A stretch of 64,000 bases of DNA from Tunicatimonas pelagia (GCF_030506325.1 NZ_CP120683.1:558001-622000); one strand, 5' to 3'; shown: positions 1 to 7,856, numbered from the stretch's first letter. Numbers and translations: made by a program. Notes: generated by a model not told the origin, from the sequence alone.

Positions 1-453
1 GCTGGGGTCAATTTCTACCGCGCCAACCTGCCCGGCATTCTTCAGCCCTACAAACTCCCAGCTTTCTCCGGCATTGGTAGATTTATACACTCCCTTTCCA
101 GCGATGACATTGCTACGTAGCCCATCGGAACCCGTACCTACGTAAACAATATCAGGGTTAGAAGCCGCCGCTCGGATGGCCCCGGTAGAGGGAGTATTAA
201 AGTAGCCATCGGAAACGTTGTTCCAGCTTTGCCCGTAATCAGTAGTTTTCCAGACTCCGCCCCCGGAGCTGCCCATATAAAATACGTTAGGCTGCCCGGC
301 AATGCCCGTAACCGTGGTGACCCGCCCGCCCCGCGTGGGGCCTACCGAACGATAATCCATACCACCTAACAGGTTGGCATCTTGAGCGTAGAGCGTGAAA
401 CTCAACCCAACCGAAAGTAAGAACGTAAAGGTTTTGGTAAATGAGTGTAGCAT
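1..453 (-). CDS. N-terminus of a secreted BNR/sortilin-like repeat protein (partial)
   Basis: The 151 visible codons begin at ATG 451-453 and run off the left edge of the window. Residues 1-23 form a signal peptide ending in a YAQ-type cleavage site. After it come short beta-propeller repeats of the kind 'GGVWKTTDYGQSW' and 'GKGVYKSTNAGESW', which are the Asp-box (BNR/sialidase) signature of VPS10/sortilin-like proteins. In Bacteroidota these are usually about 1000-residue exported proteins, often called glycosyl hydrolases although activity is rarely known. The start motif 'YRSVGPTRGGRV' just after the signal peptide is typical of this group. Export is clear and the propeller fold is likely; the substrate is unknown. 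The 21-bp-phased repeats about 140 bases upstream could be its control region. Confidence 0.8.
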   Translation of the reverse strand, partial: MLHSFTKTFTFLLSVGLSFTLYAQDANLLGGMDYRSVGPTRGGRVTTVTGIAGQPNVFYMGSSGGGVWKTTDYGQSWNNVSDGYFNTPSTGAIRAAASNPDIVYVGTGSDGLRSNVIAGKGVYKSTNAGESWEFVGLKNAGQVGAVEIDPS

Positions 454-592
454 AGTAGAATTTTTGAAAATCGTAGGTTCAATAATAATAACATTTTGCG
501 ATCAATGCTAATGACGGGGGAAATCTTAGGGTGCGACCGATAAAATATACGATGTAGCTCGGTAACCTTACAGGTTAACCCAGAAAAGAGGC

Positions 593-696
593 AATTCTGC
601 CGTCAGCGGAAGTATTCTGATCTGGAAAATGACTATTCTGGTCAGAAACCGCACTTTTCTACTCCGGTATGTCACTATTCTGTTGGTATAGCGACT
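593..696. repeat. Five degenerate direct repeats phased at 20-21 bp
   Basis: The core TATTCTG or a near match (AATTCTG, TTTTCTA) starts at 593, 613, 634, 655 and 676, so the spacings are 20, 21, 21 and 21 bases. Each unit ends in GAC, CAC or a close variant just before the next core. Units are about 21 bases, two helical turns, so all cores lie on one DNA face. Such phasing is typical of operators read by a regulator bound cooperatively. The array lies about 140 bases upstream of the minus-strand secreted-protein start. No regulator is identified. Confidence 0.55.
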
Positions 697-900
697 TTTT
701 GAGTGAGATAGCTATGGTTGACAAGGGAAAAATAGATTTTTCTAATTTGAAATATTGTTATACCGATGTTAGAGAGGGTCTTGCGATTGGGAAAATGGTT
801 GTGATGTTAGTATCTATATTTCATTTCTGTCGCTAGGTAGTATGCTATATTCAGATTTGTTGCCTGAAAGTAACACCTATGTTTTAGTAGGTTAGTAGAT
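697..900. other. Non-coding stretch, nothing recognised
   Basis: Between the phased repeats and repeat copy A, only very short open frames exist, the longest about 40 codons on the plus strand with no convincing ribosome binding site. No tRNA, terminator hairpin or insertion-sequence end was seen. It probably marks the junction between the chromosome backbone and the accessory island. Confidence 0.4.
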
Positions 901-1010
901 GTTCATTTTTGTCTTGAAACAAAAACGAACCAAAAAATTCAAGGCAAAAAATCATGCTGCGCTCTGAGCTTACGCGCCCCCCGCAATTTTGCCCGGCCAG
1001 CACACCAAGT
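901..1010 (-). repeat. Structured interspersed repeat, copy A
   Basis: Read on the minus strand this matches copies B and C further right. Stem 2 pairs 919-930 with 901-912, a 12-bp stem containing one G.T position. Stem 1 pairs 987-993 with 943-949 (GGCAAAA with TTTTGCC). Between the stems is the conserved run ATTTTTTGG. It points away from the nuclease cassette and lies just left of it. The family is discussed under copy B. Confidence 0.65.
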
Positions 1011-1159
1011 TGATAGATTAAGTTATAAAGGAATATGAGTAGCTCAACCTATTGTTTTAATGCAATCTGCATTGTATTAGCTTGATGATAGTAACAGAAA
1101 AGGCTACTTTTAAAAGTAGTCAATAGTAGATTTTTACCAATAAAAGGAGACGATAAGAA

Positions 1160-1774
1160 TTGCAAGAATCACTGGAAAAATTTGTTAATACTGTAGTTGA
1201 GGAGAAAGTTTTTCTCTTTGAAAGAGGTCAGCTAGACTTTAATTATCAAGAGCTTGTAGATAACGAAGTTGTTACAATTGTTGGTGAGGAAATTCAGATT
1301 TTGGACTCCCCTATCTTCAGTGAAGCATTCTATACAAAACTGAGTAGCAGGCTTGGAATCACGGTAAATGAAGACTTTAACTCTATTGTTGAGTTTTATC
1401 ATACAGCATACGAATATTTTCGAGAAGGGAACAAATCAGTATCAGAGTTGCGTAAGCAGATGAAGAATCTTCTCAATAGTTTATTTATTATGACTTATAC
1501 TATAGAGGAAGACGGGAAACCATTAGAAGATTTTGTTTTTAGTTTAAAAACAAGTGATAATAATGTTTTCATATACGAATTTAGCGAAGCATTCTCGAGG
1601 AACTTGCATAGATTAAAAATCCCAATTGATAGGCTACGTAGGATTTTAAAACACCACTATAGTCAAATCGAATCCAATGATTTTGGAATATCAAGGTTTA
1701 TGAATGGGGTTGAAAGCTACTGTGTAGTAAACCCAAGTGAAGGTAAGTTGCTTTTAGAAATCTTTTTAGAATAG
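1160..1774 (+). CDS. Cassette gene 1: unknown 204-aa protein
   Basis: The frame has a TAA at 1154-1156, so TTG at 1160 is the only ordinary start. It is well supported by a Shine-Dalgarno AAGGAGA at 1144-1150, unusually strong for this genome. The product has no signal peptide or membrane segment, is rich in acidic and aromatic residues, and looks mixed alpha/beta at the N-terminus and helical from about residue 70. I do not recognise the family. It is the first of three same-strand genes ending in a predicted nuclease. It ends with TAG at 1772-1774, and the next gene continues in the same frame. The A+T-rich composition and position among repeats and an insertion sequence suggest horizontal acquisition. 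A role with the nuclease is inferred from context only. Confidence 0.65.
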   Translation: MQESLEKFVNTVVEEKVFLFERGQLDFNYQELVDNEVVTIVGEEIQILDSPIFSEAFYTKLSSRLGITVNEDFNSIVEFYHTAYEYFREGNKSVSELRKQMKNLLNSLFIMTYTIEEDGKPLEDFVFSLKTSDNNVFIYEFSEAFSRNLHRLKIPIDRLRRILKHHYSQIESNDFGISRFMNGVESYCVVNPSEGKLLLEIFLE

Positions 1775-1786
1775 GAAGAAGAGCCA

Positions 1787-3130
1787 ATTATCAATATTAA
1801 CGTAGCACTTTTAACTGGACTCTACAAGTCAGATAGAGAGCAGGAATTGGCAATAATCCAAGAACTGGTAAACGAGGAAGCTCACCATACTACTATCGCA
1901 TGTGCTGTTTCTGCCTTTGAACCTGAAAACGATCAGGAAGCAGAAGAATTACTGAACCTGATAGATAATATAGAACCGAGCCAAGAAGGTTACCTAGTTA
2001 ATCTGCCAAGAGTATATACCAACTTTATAAGTAATGAAAAGATTAATGCAGAGTCTATTGTAGCAAGATGTTTTAAAAAGCTGAACTGGCTGCTGAATCT
2101 TGATATTATTTCAGTTAAGCAAAATACATTGTGGAGGCTACAGATTATTGAGGGATATGATGAAAGAGTTTTCGATATCATTAATTCTATCAACGACAAA
2201 GAATTCGATGATAGGCTTTATAAATCTGTTAGTAATGCGCTGTGTAGGTTTGAGGATCAAAAGTTCTTCTTTGAATTTTTGAAGAGCTATGGCGAAAAAA
2301 ATAAAAGGAAGTTTGACGCTAAAAATTTTAAGCATCCGATCAGCGCATACAGAACCAAAGATTTACCAGCTTTTAGTAATCATTTGATAGGATTACTTAT
2401 TCATGATAAGGGTGACCTTAGATTTATTGGTAAAATGATACTGGCTCATGTCACTATAGGGTCAGGAAGATCATTTCGTTTTGGGATAGATATTTTGGAA
2501 TTAAGTGCATTAGAACAAACCAAACTATGGGTATCTATTTTTCATGACTATCTAGAGCCGGAAGTTTCATTTCCTTTGTTAATGCCTTTGAGAAAGAGCA
2601 AATATCCTATTGTTGTGGAATCCTTCATTAGTAAAGTAGAAGAGCTAGTTGAAAGTTATTCTTATTCAGTGGTCAAGGAGTTCAAAAGAAACGTTGATTT
2701 GGACGATGAGGATGACAAAATGCTATTAAAAAGAATAGAGACAAAATACCAGGAATTTAGCAACTACTGGGATGAGAAAGTAAAAGTCAAGGAGTTGAAT
2801 CCATTGTTTACACAGGCCAAACTCTTTAGCACTTTTATGGAAAGCTACAGTGAAAGTATAAGTAAAAGTATGGAGAGAACGAAGGAGGATAATGACTCTT
2901 TACTAAGCATGTTACCTGTTGTAACATTAGCAAAGGGCGGAGGGTGGAAACATCAACAAACAGGGCAGGTATCTCCATTATCTAGAATTAGCACGGAGTT
3001 GACACTTCCACGCGAGTGCTTTATAACTCCTGAAAAGTTAGATTTGAGAATACACATCGGTTATCTAGAAAATTGGAAAGAAGAATTTAAAGAATGGGAA
3101 GCGATACTATCTTCATCAGAGAATACTTAG
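1787..3130 (+). CDS. Cassette gene 2: unknown helical protein, start uncertain
   Basis: This frame is continuous with gene 1, interrupted only by TAG 1772-1774. The first ordinary start is TTG at 1847, giving 427 aa. However, the codons between 1775 and 1847 read as good protein (hydrophobic 'INVALLTGLYKSDREQE' running into a helix), so translation probably begins earlier. ATT at 1787 has AGGAAG about 8 bases upstream and is my preferred but unusual start, giving 447 aa. The product is soluble and largely helical, with an acidic patch near residue 290 ('DLDDEDD') and a glycine-rich 'KGGGWKHQQTGQ' near the C-terminus. I do not recognise the family. It overlaps gene 3 by 37 bases, which implies co-translation. 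Readthrough of TAG would give one protein of about 655 aa. Confidence 0.6.
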   Translation: MININVALLTGLYKSDREQELAIIQELVNEEAHHTTIACAVSAFEPENDQEAEELLNLIDNIEPSQEGYLVNLPRVYTNFISNEKINAESIVARCFKKLNWLLNLDIISVKQNTLWRLQIIEGYDERVFDIINSINDKEFDDRLYKSVSNALCRFEDQKFFFEFLKSYGEKNKRKFDAKNFKHPISAYRTKDLPAFSNHLIGLLIHDKGDLRFIGKMILAHVTIGSGRSFRFGIDILELSALEQTKLWVSIFHDYLEPEVSFPLLMPLRKSKYPIVVESFISKVEELVESYSYSVVKEFKRNVDLDDEDDKMLLKRIETKYQEFSNYWDEKVKVKELNPLFTQAKLFSTFMESYSESISKSMERTKEDNDSLLSMLPVVTLAKGGGWKHQQTGQVSPLSRISTELTLPRECFITPEKLDLRIHIGYLENWKEEFKEWEAILSSSENT

Positions 3131-4815
3131 AAAGCCTCAAAGAGGATAGCGAGTTAGACTATCTTTTCCCTATTCTTCTTAACGTAATGGGATTCCGAAT
3201 AATTACAACACCAAAAGAATCTAAAGGGCAATCTCAATATGGAAAAGATGTCATTGCAGTTGGAAAAGACGTAGAGGGCACAAAATACAGGTTTTACTTT
3301 GAATTAAAGGGGTATCAAGATCGTGACATTAATGATAAAAACTACTCAGCTACCGATGGCATTCGGGAGTCAATTATTGAAGCTAAAGATACCGCATTTT
3401 CCGACAGTTCTATTCCAGAATTTAACCATCTACCTGTTAAGATAGTACTTGTTCACAATGGATTACTGAAGGCAAATATAAGACCTACTTTTGAGGGCTT
3501 TATTTCCAAAGAATTTGAGGAGGGGCAATTTGAACGTTGGGATATTTACCATTTAACTGACTTATTCGGAAAATATTTATTCAACGAATACCTGTTTACC
3601 GATGATCAAAGTTTGAGACTATTTAAAAAGACGCTTGTATTGTTAGATGTTCCTGAAAATGATTATAGGGATTTCAAACAACTCGTAGACTTACAGATAG
3701 ATAAAATTGGGGAGATTAAGAAAGGGCGAGCTTTCACTAAGTTTTTCGCCACTCAAAACCTTCTTGCATCAGTTGTCTTACATTACAGTGAGGAAAATCT
3801 AGAAGCAGCTAAGCAATGTCTAACCTACTTATTGTTAAAAACTTGGGCTTGGATTTTAGAAAGCAATTTGGATCAAAAACCTTCAGTGCAAAGAGAGTTT
3901 GCCAAACTAATCAGCATACACTATAAGATGCTAGACTCATACTTTAGTAGAAGTTTGGATGTTGCTAAGCTTGAAAACGGACTCTTTTCAGAAAGAGGCG
4001 GGCCTTTCGAGGAAGTTGGCTATCCTCTAAGAAGCTTTGAATACCTAAATTATCTAGTATACTTTTTTCGAGCCCGATTATATTTCTCATCTTTTACCAG
4101 AGATTCTTCAAAAGCTAAAGAGATAATGCTGAGACGAAAGCAAAAAGATACGCTAATTGAACTGATTGAAAACAACGATGGTTGTAGCCGTCCATTAATG
4201 GACTATCACTCAATAGCAGTTCTAAATGTGATTCTCTTTTTCTGGCAAGAAGAAGATTTAGAACAGAAAGATGTTCAATTTGTCGTAAAGTATCTCCATA
4301 GATTAGTTGAAAATATAGTAATCGTTTACTCTACTCGGAAACGCTTCCCATTCATCGGTGATGAAATAGGATTTGTCAAAAATATTCAAAAAACTAGGAA
4401 AAAGGGGGAGAGTAAAAGACAGCCATCATCGTTATTGATTACTATACTTTTCGAGCTTGCTGCGATTCTCGATTTTGAGCAGTTGCACGAAAACTATAAG
4501 GAGCAATTTGAAGGTAAAGTAAATCTTCAAACCGCTTATCCAAGATTTAATGAATATGACATTGAGAAGCTGCTGTTTGAACAACATCTTGTTGATGAGT
4601 TCTACGTGGAAACTAATATTGAGTTAATGCCAAATCTTGCGGAATTTAAAGAGGTTATGAGCAAGAAAGAAATTGAAAAAATAGATTATAGGACAAATGA
4701 AGCAGGTTTCCCATTCCTTCGGGCACTAGCCCATGCATACTTTAAGAACGAATTTTTTGTAGACGAGTGGAGAAGGTTTTACAGCAGTGAATCAACAGAA
4801 GAGAATAGTAACTAA
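3094..4815 (+). CDS. Cassette gene 3: predicted PD-(D/E)xK nuclease with helical C-terminal region
   Basis: The N-terminal about 170 residues look like a restriction-endonuclease-like domain: a helix ('YLFPILLNVMGF'), then 'SQYGKDV' with Asp52, then a beta strand ending in 'FELKG' with Glu70 and Lys72. The D...E-x-K spacing of 18 fits the PD-(D/E)xK fold seen in Mrr-type and other DNA-cleaving enzymes. Residues about 190-573 are helical, with no ATPase or other motif I recognise, and may be a sensing or partner-binding region. The ATG at 3094 overlaps gene 2 by 37 bases. A nuclease plus two unknown partners in an A+T-rich island with a toxin-antitoxin pair suggests an anti-phage or anti-plasmid system, but that is inference. 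Confidence is fair for the nuclease fold and low for the role. Confidence 0.65.
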   Translation: MGSDTIFIREYLESLKEDSELDYLFPILLNVMGFRIITTPKESKGQSQYGKDVIAVGKDVEGTKYRFYFELKGYQDRDINDKNYSATDGIRESIIEAKDTAFSDSSIPEFNHLPVKIVLVHNGLLKANIRPTFEGFISKEFEEGQFERWDIYHLTDLFGKYLFNEYLFTDDQSLRLFKKTLVLLDVPENDYRDFKQLVDLQIDKIGEIKKGRAFTKFFATQNLLASVVLHYSEENLEAAKQCLTYLLLKTWAWILESNLDQKPSVQREFAKLISIHYKMLDSYFSRSLDVAKLENGLFSERGGPFEEVGYPLRSFEYLNYLVYFFRARLYFSSFTRDSSKAKEIMLRRKQKDTLIELIENNDGCSRPLMDYHSIAVLNVILFFWQEEDLEQKDVQFVVKYLHRLVENIVIVYSTRKRFPFIGDEIGFVKNIQKTRKKGESKRQPSSLLITILFELAAILDFEQLHENYKEQFEGKVNLQTAYPRFNEYDIEKLLFEQHLVDEFYVETNIELMPNLAEFKEVMSKKEIEKIDYRTNEAGFPFLRALAHAYFKNEFFVDEWRRFYSSESTEENSN

Positions 4816-4830
4816 TACAGTCTGTTCAGC

Positions 4831-4950
4831 TATGTGCGTCGGCTCGGATATTCAGCGGGGTGTGCGTAGGCTTGTGGTGGGGAAGCTTTGAATATCCTAG
4901 ACTTTTTTGGTTCGTTTTTGTGGCAATGACAAAAATGAACAGCAACTAAC
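4831..4950 (+). repeat. Structured interspersed repeat, copy B
   Basis: Stem 1 is a perfect 9-bp pairing of 4846-4854 (GGATATTCA) with 4889-4897 (TGAATATCC). Stem 2 is a 12-bp pairing of 4910-4921 with 4929-4940, with one G.T position. The run CTTTTTTGG joins the stems. Copy C has different stem sequences that still pair, and copy A does too, so structure rather than sequence is conserved. The same G.T pair occurs in all three copies. It would be G.U in RNA read in this direction but C.A in the other, which suggests the plus strand is the RNA sense here. The copy lies 15 bases after the nuclease gene and could act as its 3' end. Confidence 0.7.
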
Positions 4951-5008
4951 GTACGAATGCAGAGGTATTACTTTTGGGCATCAAGACTAACTACACTGTG
5001 TAAAAGAT

Positions 5009-5650
5009 TTACTTATATTTCGTATTACTAGCATTCACTTCGGAATATCTTCTATTCAACTTTTGCCGAGCCTGCTCTTGGGTAAATTGCCAATTAATTT
5101 TAATACCCTTTCCAGAACGTTCTTTGAAAAAAGTTAACACCTGTTTTTCCAGTTTTTTGATACAAGGAATGCGTCGGTTCAAACATTGCCTGGATAACAC
5201 AGAAAATTCTATTTCTATCATATTCAGCCATGATGCATTTTTAGGCGTAAAAATAAATTCAACTTTTTGTGTTAGCAACGCAGCCGTTTCTGCATCAAAG
5301 ACTTCATAGAATGAATGGTAGCCATGGGTGTTCAAATTATCTAACACAATCCGCAAGCGCTTTGCTTTTGGATAGTGCTGAACGAGTTCTTGCATGAAAA
5401 GGGCAAATTCTTGTTTCCTTCTCTTGACTCTAATGTGGGCAAATCGTTGCCCAGTTAACGGCTCTATAGCGGCCAATACACAGCAAGACCCGTGCTTGCT
5501 GTAAGCATAGTTCTCTTTGGCCACTTGTCCTGCTTGCATGTCCAACCCCTCAACAGTATCGCCAATCAAAAAGCAAGGCCGCTCATCAAAACAGATAACA
5601 GGGTATTGCTCATCGTAAGGCAGTACATAGAGCCGCAGGATTATTTCCAA
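5009..5650 (-). CDS. IS630-type transposase, DDE catalytic part (frame B)
   Basis: This is the catalytic half of the transposase. The three acidic residues are visible: the first Asp in 'VICFDERP', the second in 'IVLDNLNTH', and Glu in 'SWLNMIEIEFS', the IS630 spacing. The listed start is TTG. In reality this part is probably made as a fusion, because the same frame stays open upstream to the A8 run at 5718-5725 and reads the typical linker 'KRQWCIG'. A -1 slip there joins it to the N-terminal frame and gives about 380 aa, the normal family length. It cuts and joins DNA at TA sites and acts only on its own element. Confidence 0.85.
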   Translation of the reverse strand: MEIILRLYVLPYDEQYPVICFDERPCFLIGDTVEGLDMQAGQVAKENYAYSKHGSCCVLAAIEPLTGQRFAHIRVKRRKQEFALFMQELVQHYPKAKRLRIVLDNLNTHGYHSFYEVFDAETAALLTQKVEFIFTPKNASWLNMIEIEFSVLSRQCLNRRIPCIKKLEKQVLTFFKERSGKGIKINWQFTQEQARQKLNRRYSEVNASNTKYK

Positions 5651-5670
5651 TCGGGCTATAAACTCGGCCG

Positions 5671-6150
5671 TTATTCTTCCAATACACCACTGTCTTTTCC
5701 GGTGGGGTTGTAGCTCATTTTTTTTAAAAGAATGCCCACCTGTTTAAAGGAAATAGCCTCAACAATCTCTAGCTCGACCGCCTTATCAGCTAACAGGCGC
5801 AGACTCCACCGGGCATACCCTTCCGGGGGAGTACTACAGGCAAGAGCGGTGATCTTTGCCCGATCCTCACCACTCAACCCTACCGGACGACCTGAACGCG
5901 GTTGATCATCTAAAAAAGTCAATCCACCAGCTTTATATTTCTTTGCCCACCCTGATAGAGTTACGTAACTTACCTCAACTAGCTGAGAGACTTCCTGATA
6001 GGTCTTATGCTTATCCAGTTCCAATAAAGCCAAGGCCCGCTTTTGCTTACGTACTTTCAGACTACCTTTTGACAAAAGGGTTTGTAGGTAGTCTCTGTCT
6101 GAATCTGATAATCTTAAGTGATCCTTTTTCATCTCCCTTTTTGAAGGCAA
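5671..6150 (-). CDS. IS630-type transposase, N-terminal DNA-binding part (frame A)
   Basis: This 159-aa frame carries the helix-turn-helix half of the transposase ('TYQEVSQLVEVSYVTLSGWAKKY') followed by 'GLTFLDDQPRSGRPVGLS', a linker typical of IS630 proteins. Near its end the coding strand contains eight A residues (plus-strand T8 at 5718-5725), where a -1 shift moves reading into the catalytic frame. Without the shift it ends at 5671 after a short unrelated tail ('DSGVLEE'). The N-terminal part alone may bind the ends and repress transposition, a common role for such products. Confidence 0.85.
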   Translation of the reverse strand: MPSKREMKKDHLRLSDSDRDYLQTLLSKGSLKVRKQKRALALLELDKHKTYQEVSQLVEVSYVTLSGWAKKYKAGGLTFLDDQPRSGRPVGLSGEDRAKITALACSTPPEGYARWSLRLLADKAVELEIVEAISFKQVGILLKKMSYNPTGKDSGVLEE

Positions 6151-6214
6151 TATATAAATGTATAATCACTTTTTACACAGTGTACTAACTCTGCCCTCAC
6201 TATAAATTTAAGAA

Positions 6215-6652
6215 ATGAAACCCTTCAAATACATCCCCCAACTAGATGCCTTTGTACTAACTGAAGAATACCAACGAGTAGCCAGCTACCTCGGCATTGT
6301 AGGATGGGAGCAATACGCTTGGATTGGTCGTTTATTCACGCTGGACAACGATTACGGCGAACATTGGATGGACAATTGGGAACTAAGAGAGTTGAAAGCT
6401 AAAGAGGCAGAAGCACTAGGATACGATGAATCTGAGTTACTCATTATTGACCCAGATCGTTTCCAAAACGGTAAAGACGGTCCATGTCATACTGACGAAA
6501 TACGAAAGTTATTCTGGATAAGTGTACTGGATTCGCTAGTCCTCAGCCCTGAAATGATTATTGCCGAAGCTCGTCAGCAAAACGAAAGAAGCAAACATAT
6601 TGGCGATTACATCGAGGATTTAGAAGAAAGAATAAAGGAAGTTCTCAGTTAA
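6215..6652 (+). CDS. Unknown 145-aa soluble protein
   Basis: The ATG at 6215 has only a weak upstream purine stretch. The protein has no signal peptide or membrane segment, is acidic, and is rich in Trp and Tyr in its first half ('GIVGWEQYAWIGRLF', 'HWMDNWELREL'). The C-terminal half is helical and ends in a charged heptad-like stretch ('YIEDLEERIKEVL'). I do not recognise the family. It sits between the IS630 element and repeat copy C, so it belongs to the accessory island. Before the insertion it followed the nuclease cassette on the same strand by about 200 bases, so a link to that cassette is possible but unproven. Confidence 0.55.
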   Translation: MKPFKYIPQLDAFVLTEEYQRVASYLGIVGWEQYAWIGRLFTLDNDYGEHWMDNWELRELKAKEAEALGYDESELLIIDPDRFQNGKDGPCHTDEIRKLFWISVLDSLVLSPEMIIAEARQQNERSKHIGDYIEDLEERIKEVLS

Positions 6653-6667
6653 ATTTTTCCAGTTCGG

Positions 6668-6785
6668 TGCGTAGGCTCGAAAGTTCAGCGGGGTGTGCGC
6701 CAGCTCCTAGCGTGGAAGCTTTGAACTTTCTCGAATTTTTTGGTTCGTTTCTTTATCAAGAAAGAAATGAACATCAACTAACCTA
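6668..6785 (+). repeat. Structured interspersed repeat, copy C
   Basis: Stem 1 pairs 6679-6687 (GAAAGTTCA) with 6722-6730 (TGAACTTTC). Stem 2 pairs 6743-6754 with 6761-6772 (TTTCTTT against AAAGAAA in the core). Compared with copy B, both stems have changed on both sides and still pair, while the flanking words GTGCGTAGGCTCG, GTGGAAGCTT and TTTTTTGG are kept. The copy begins about 15 bases after the 145-aa gene. The remaining sequence up to 6961 holds no gene that I can support. Confidence 0.7.
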
Positions 6786-6961
6786 CAAGTGCATTGGTAG
6801 CACATTTAGGCATTAAGTCACGTGTTACAAGCACGCAGTAAGATACACTTAGAGAGAGAAGGAAACACAAGTAAAATCGCTAGTACCCATGCTTGAGACT
6901 CCGGGTAGCCGTTCTGCTACGCTACACTTTGCCCAGAGTGATGTGAAGGGGAGCTAGTTGC

Positions 6962-7387
6962 TTAGCTCGATAACAAGTATTGTAAATGCTTATAGTATTC
7001 TGACTTGATAGAAAGCTCTAATACTTGAGGATCATAGTCTATATGGCTCAACATCACTCCCAATGCTTGCTTTAAGTCGGGTAAATAGTTGATAATAATA
7101 TCAAACGTTATATCGGGATCTATGCCTCGGTAGTCGTGCGCCAAACGATTTCTAAAATTAGCAATCTGTTGCCAGGGAATTGAAGAAAAATACCCCTTGA
7201 GATCAGCATCTATTTTCTTGGTTTCCTCGCCAATAGCAAGCAGTAACGTTTAGCTAGCGTTGAAATTCATCTGCTCATTGGCCTGCATCAGTTCCTCTGC
7301 ACTATTGAATCCATTTGTGTAGATAAAGATTTTTTCTATAGCTTCCAGAGCAGTTAGTACGTACAATAGATTTTGCTCACTAAACAT
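6962..7387 (-). pseudogene. hepT: HepT-like toxin gene with an in-frame stop
   Basis: Reading from ATG 7385-7387 gives a HepT/DUF86-type helical protein of 141 codons plus stop, but codon 46 is TAA (7250-7252). The RNase signature is intact downstream of it ('FRNRLAHDY', the Rx4-6H-x-Y motif; the Tyr is the residue AMPylated by the partner). Sequence on both sides is good HepT ('LLYVLTALEAIEKIF' before, 'LLLAIGEETKKID' after), so this is a single nonsense change rather than a shifted frame. It overlaps the MntA stop by eight bases, the normal order for this pair. It is probably an inactivated toxin. Suppression or a sequencing error could restore it. Confidence 0.75.
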
Positions 7388-7679
7388 AGATCACATCCTT
7401 GGCCATAGCCTGCTGAACAATTGGGTTGAGGTACTTTGCGTTGACCAAATCTAATTTAGCTACTGAAAGCAAATTTTTTAAGTACTGCTCTAGCTCTATT
7501 TTTAGGCCATAGCCTATAGTGTGTTTGGGCTGGGTAACGTACACTAAATCGAGATCACTGTCAGCATGATGAGTTCCTCGAGCCATACTACCAAAAATAC
7601 CGATCGTTTCTATACTAAATCGGTCAGTAAGTATACTTTTGTTACTTCGTAGCGTTTGCAAAATTTGCTCTTTTTTCAT
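7380..7679 (-). CDS. mntA: MntA-type minimal nucleotidyltransferase antitoxin
   Basis: This 99-aa protein has the minimal nucleotidyltransferase signature: 'GIFGSMARG' (Gly30-Ser31) followed by 'DSDLDL' with metal-binding Asp42 and Asp44. In the HepT/MntA systems this enzyme transfers AMP to a tyrosine in HepT and neutralises it. Length, motif spacing and the overlap with a downstream HepT frame all fit. The antitoxin appears intact while its toxin carries a nonsense codon. Confidence is high for the fold and good for the pair assignment. Confidence 0.85.
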   Translation of the reverse strand: MKKEQILQTLRSNKSILTDRFSIETIGIFGSMARGTHHADSDLDLVYVTQPKHTIGYGLKIELEQYLKNLLSVAKLDLVNAKYLNPIVQQAMAKDVIYV

Positions 7680-7856
7680 CTATAACAGCATTTTCCTTTA
7701 TTTACGCATGAAGGCGAGGTATAGTTCTTAAAGAAAAAGTCCATTTATAGGAAAGAAGAAAAAAACACCCAGAACATTACCCCTGTAAGAAAGCCTAACA
7801 CTCAACCTAGCGCAACCCGCCCCGGCTACCTTATATTTATAGTTAAAAGACCAATT

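Larger units (their letters stand above)
4994..6182 (-). mobile_element. Complete IS630-type insertion sequence (1189 bp)
   Basis: The ends are inverted repeats: CACTGTGTAAAA begins at 4994 and its complement ends at 6182. TA dinucleotides flank both ends (4992-4993 and 6183-6184), the duplicated target expected for IS630/Tc1-mariner elements. Inside are two minus-strand transposase frames joined by an A8 slip site. Intact ends and frames suggest a recent, possibly active copy. It lies between repeat copy B and the 145-aa gene and does not obviously break a gene. Confidence 0.9.

Noticed and set aside
714-836. 40-codon plus-strand open frame
   Set aside because: No ribosome binding site, no recognisable composition and a position between repeats; chance is the simpler explanation.
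6860-6961. GC-rich stretch with GGGTAGCCGTTCTGCTACGC that looks structured
   Set aside because: It resembles intergenic repeats I associate with this phylum, but no second copy lies in the window, so I cannot support a call.
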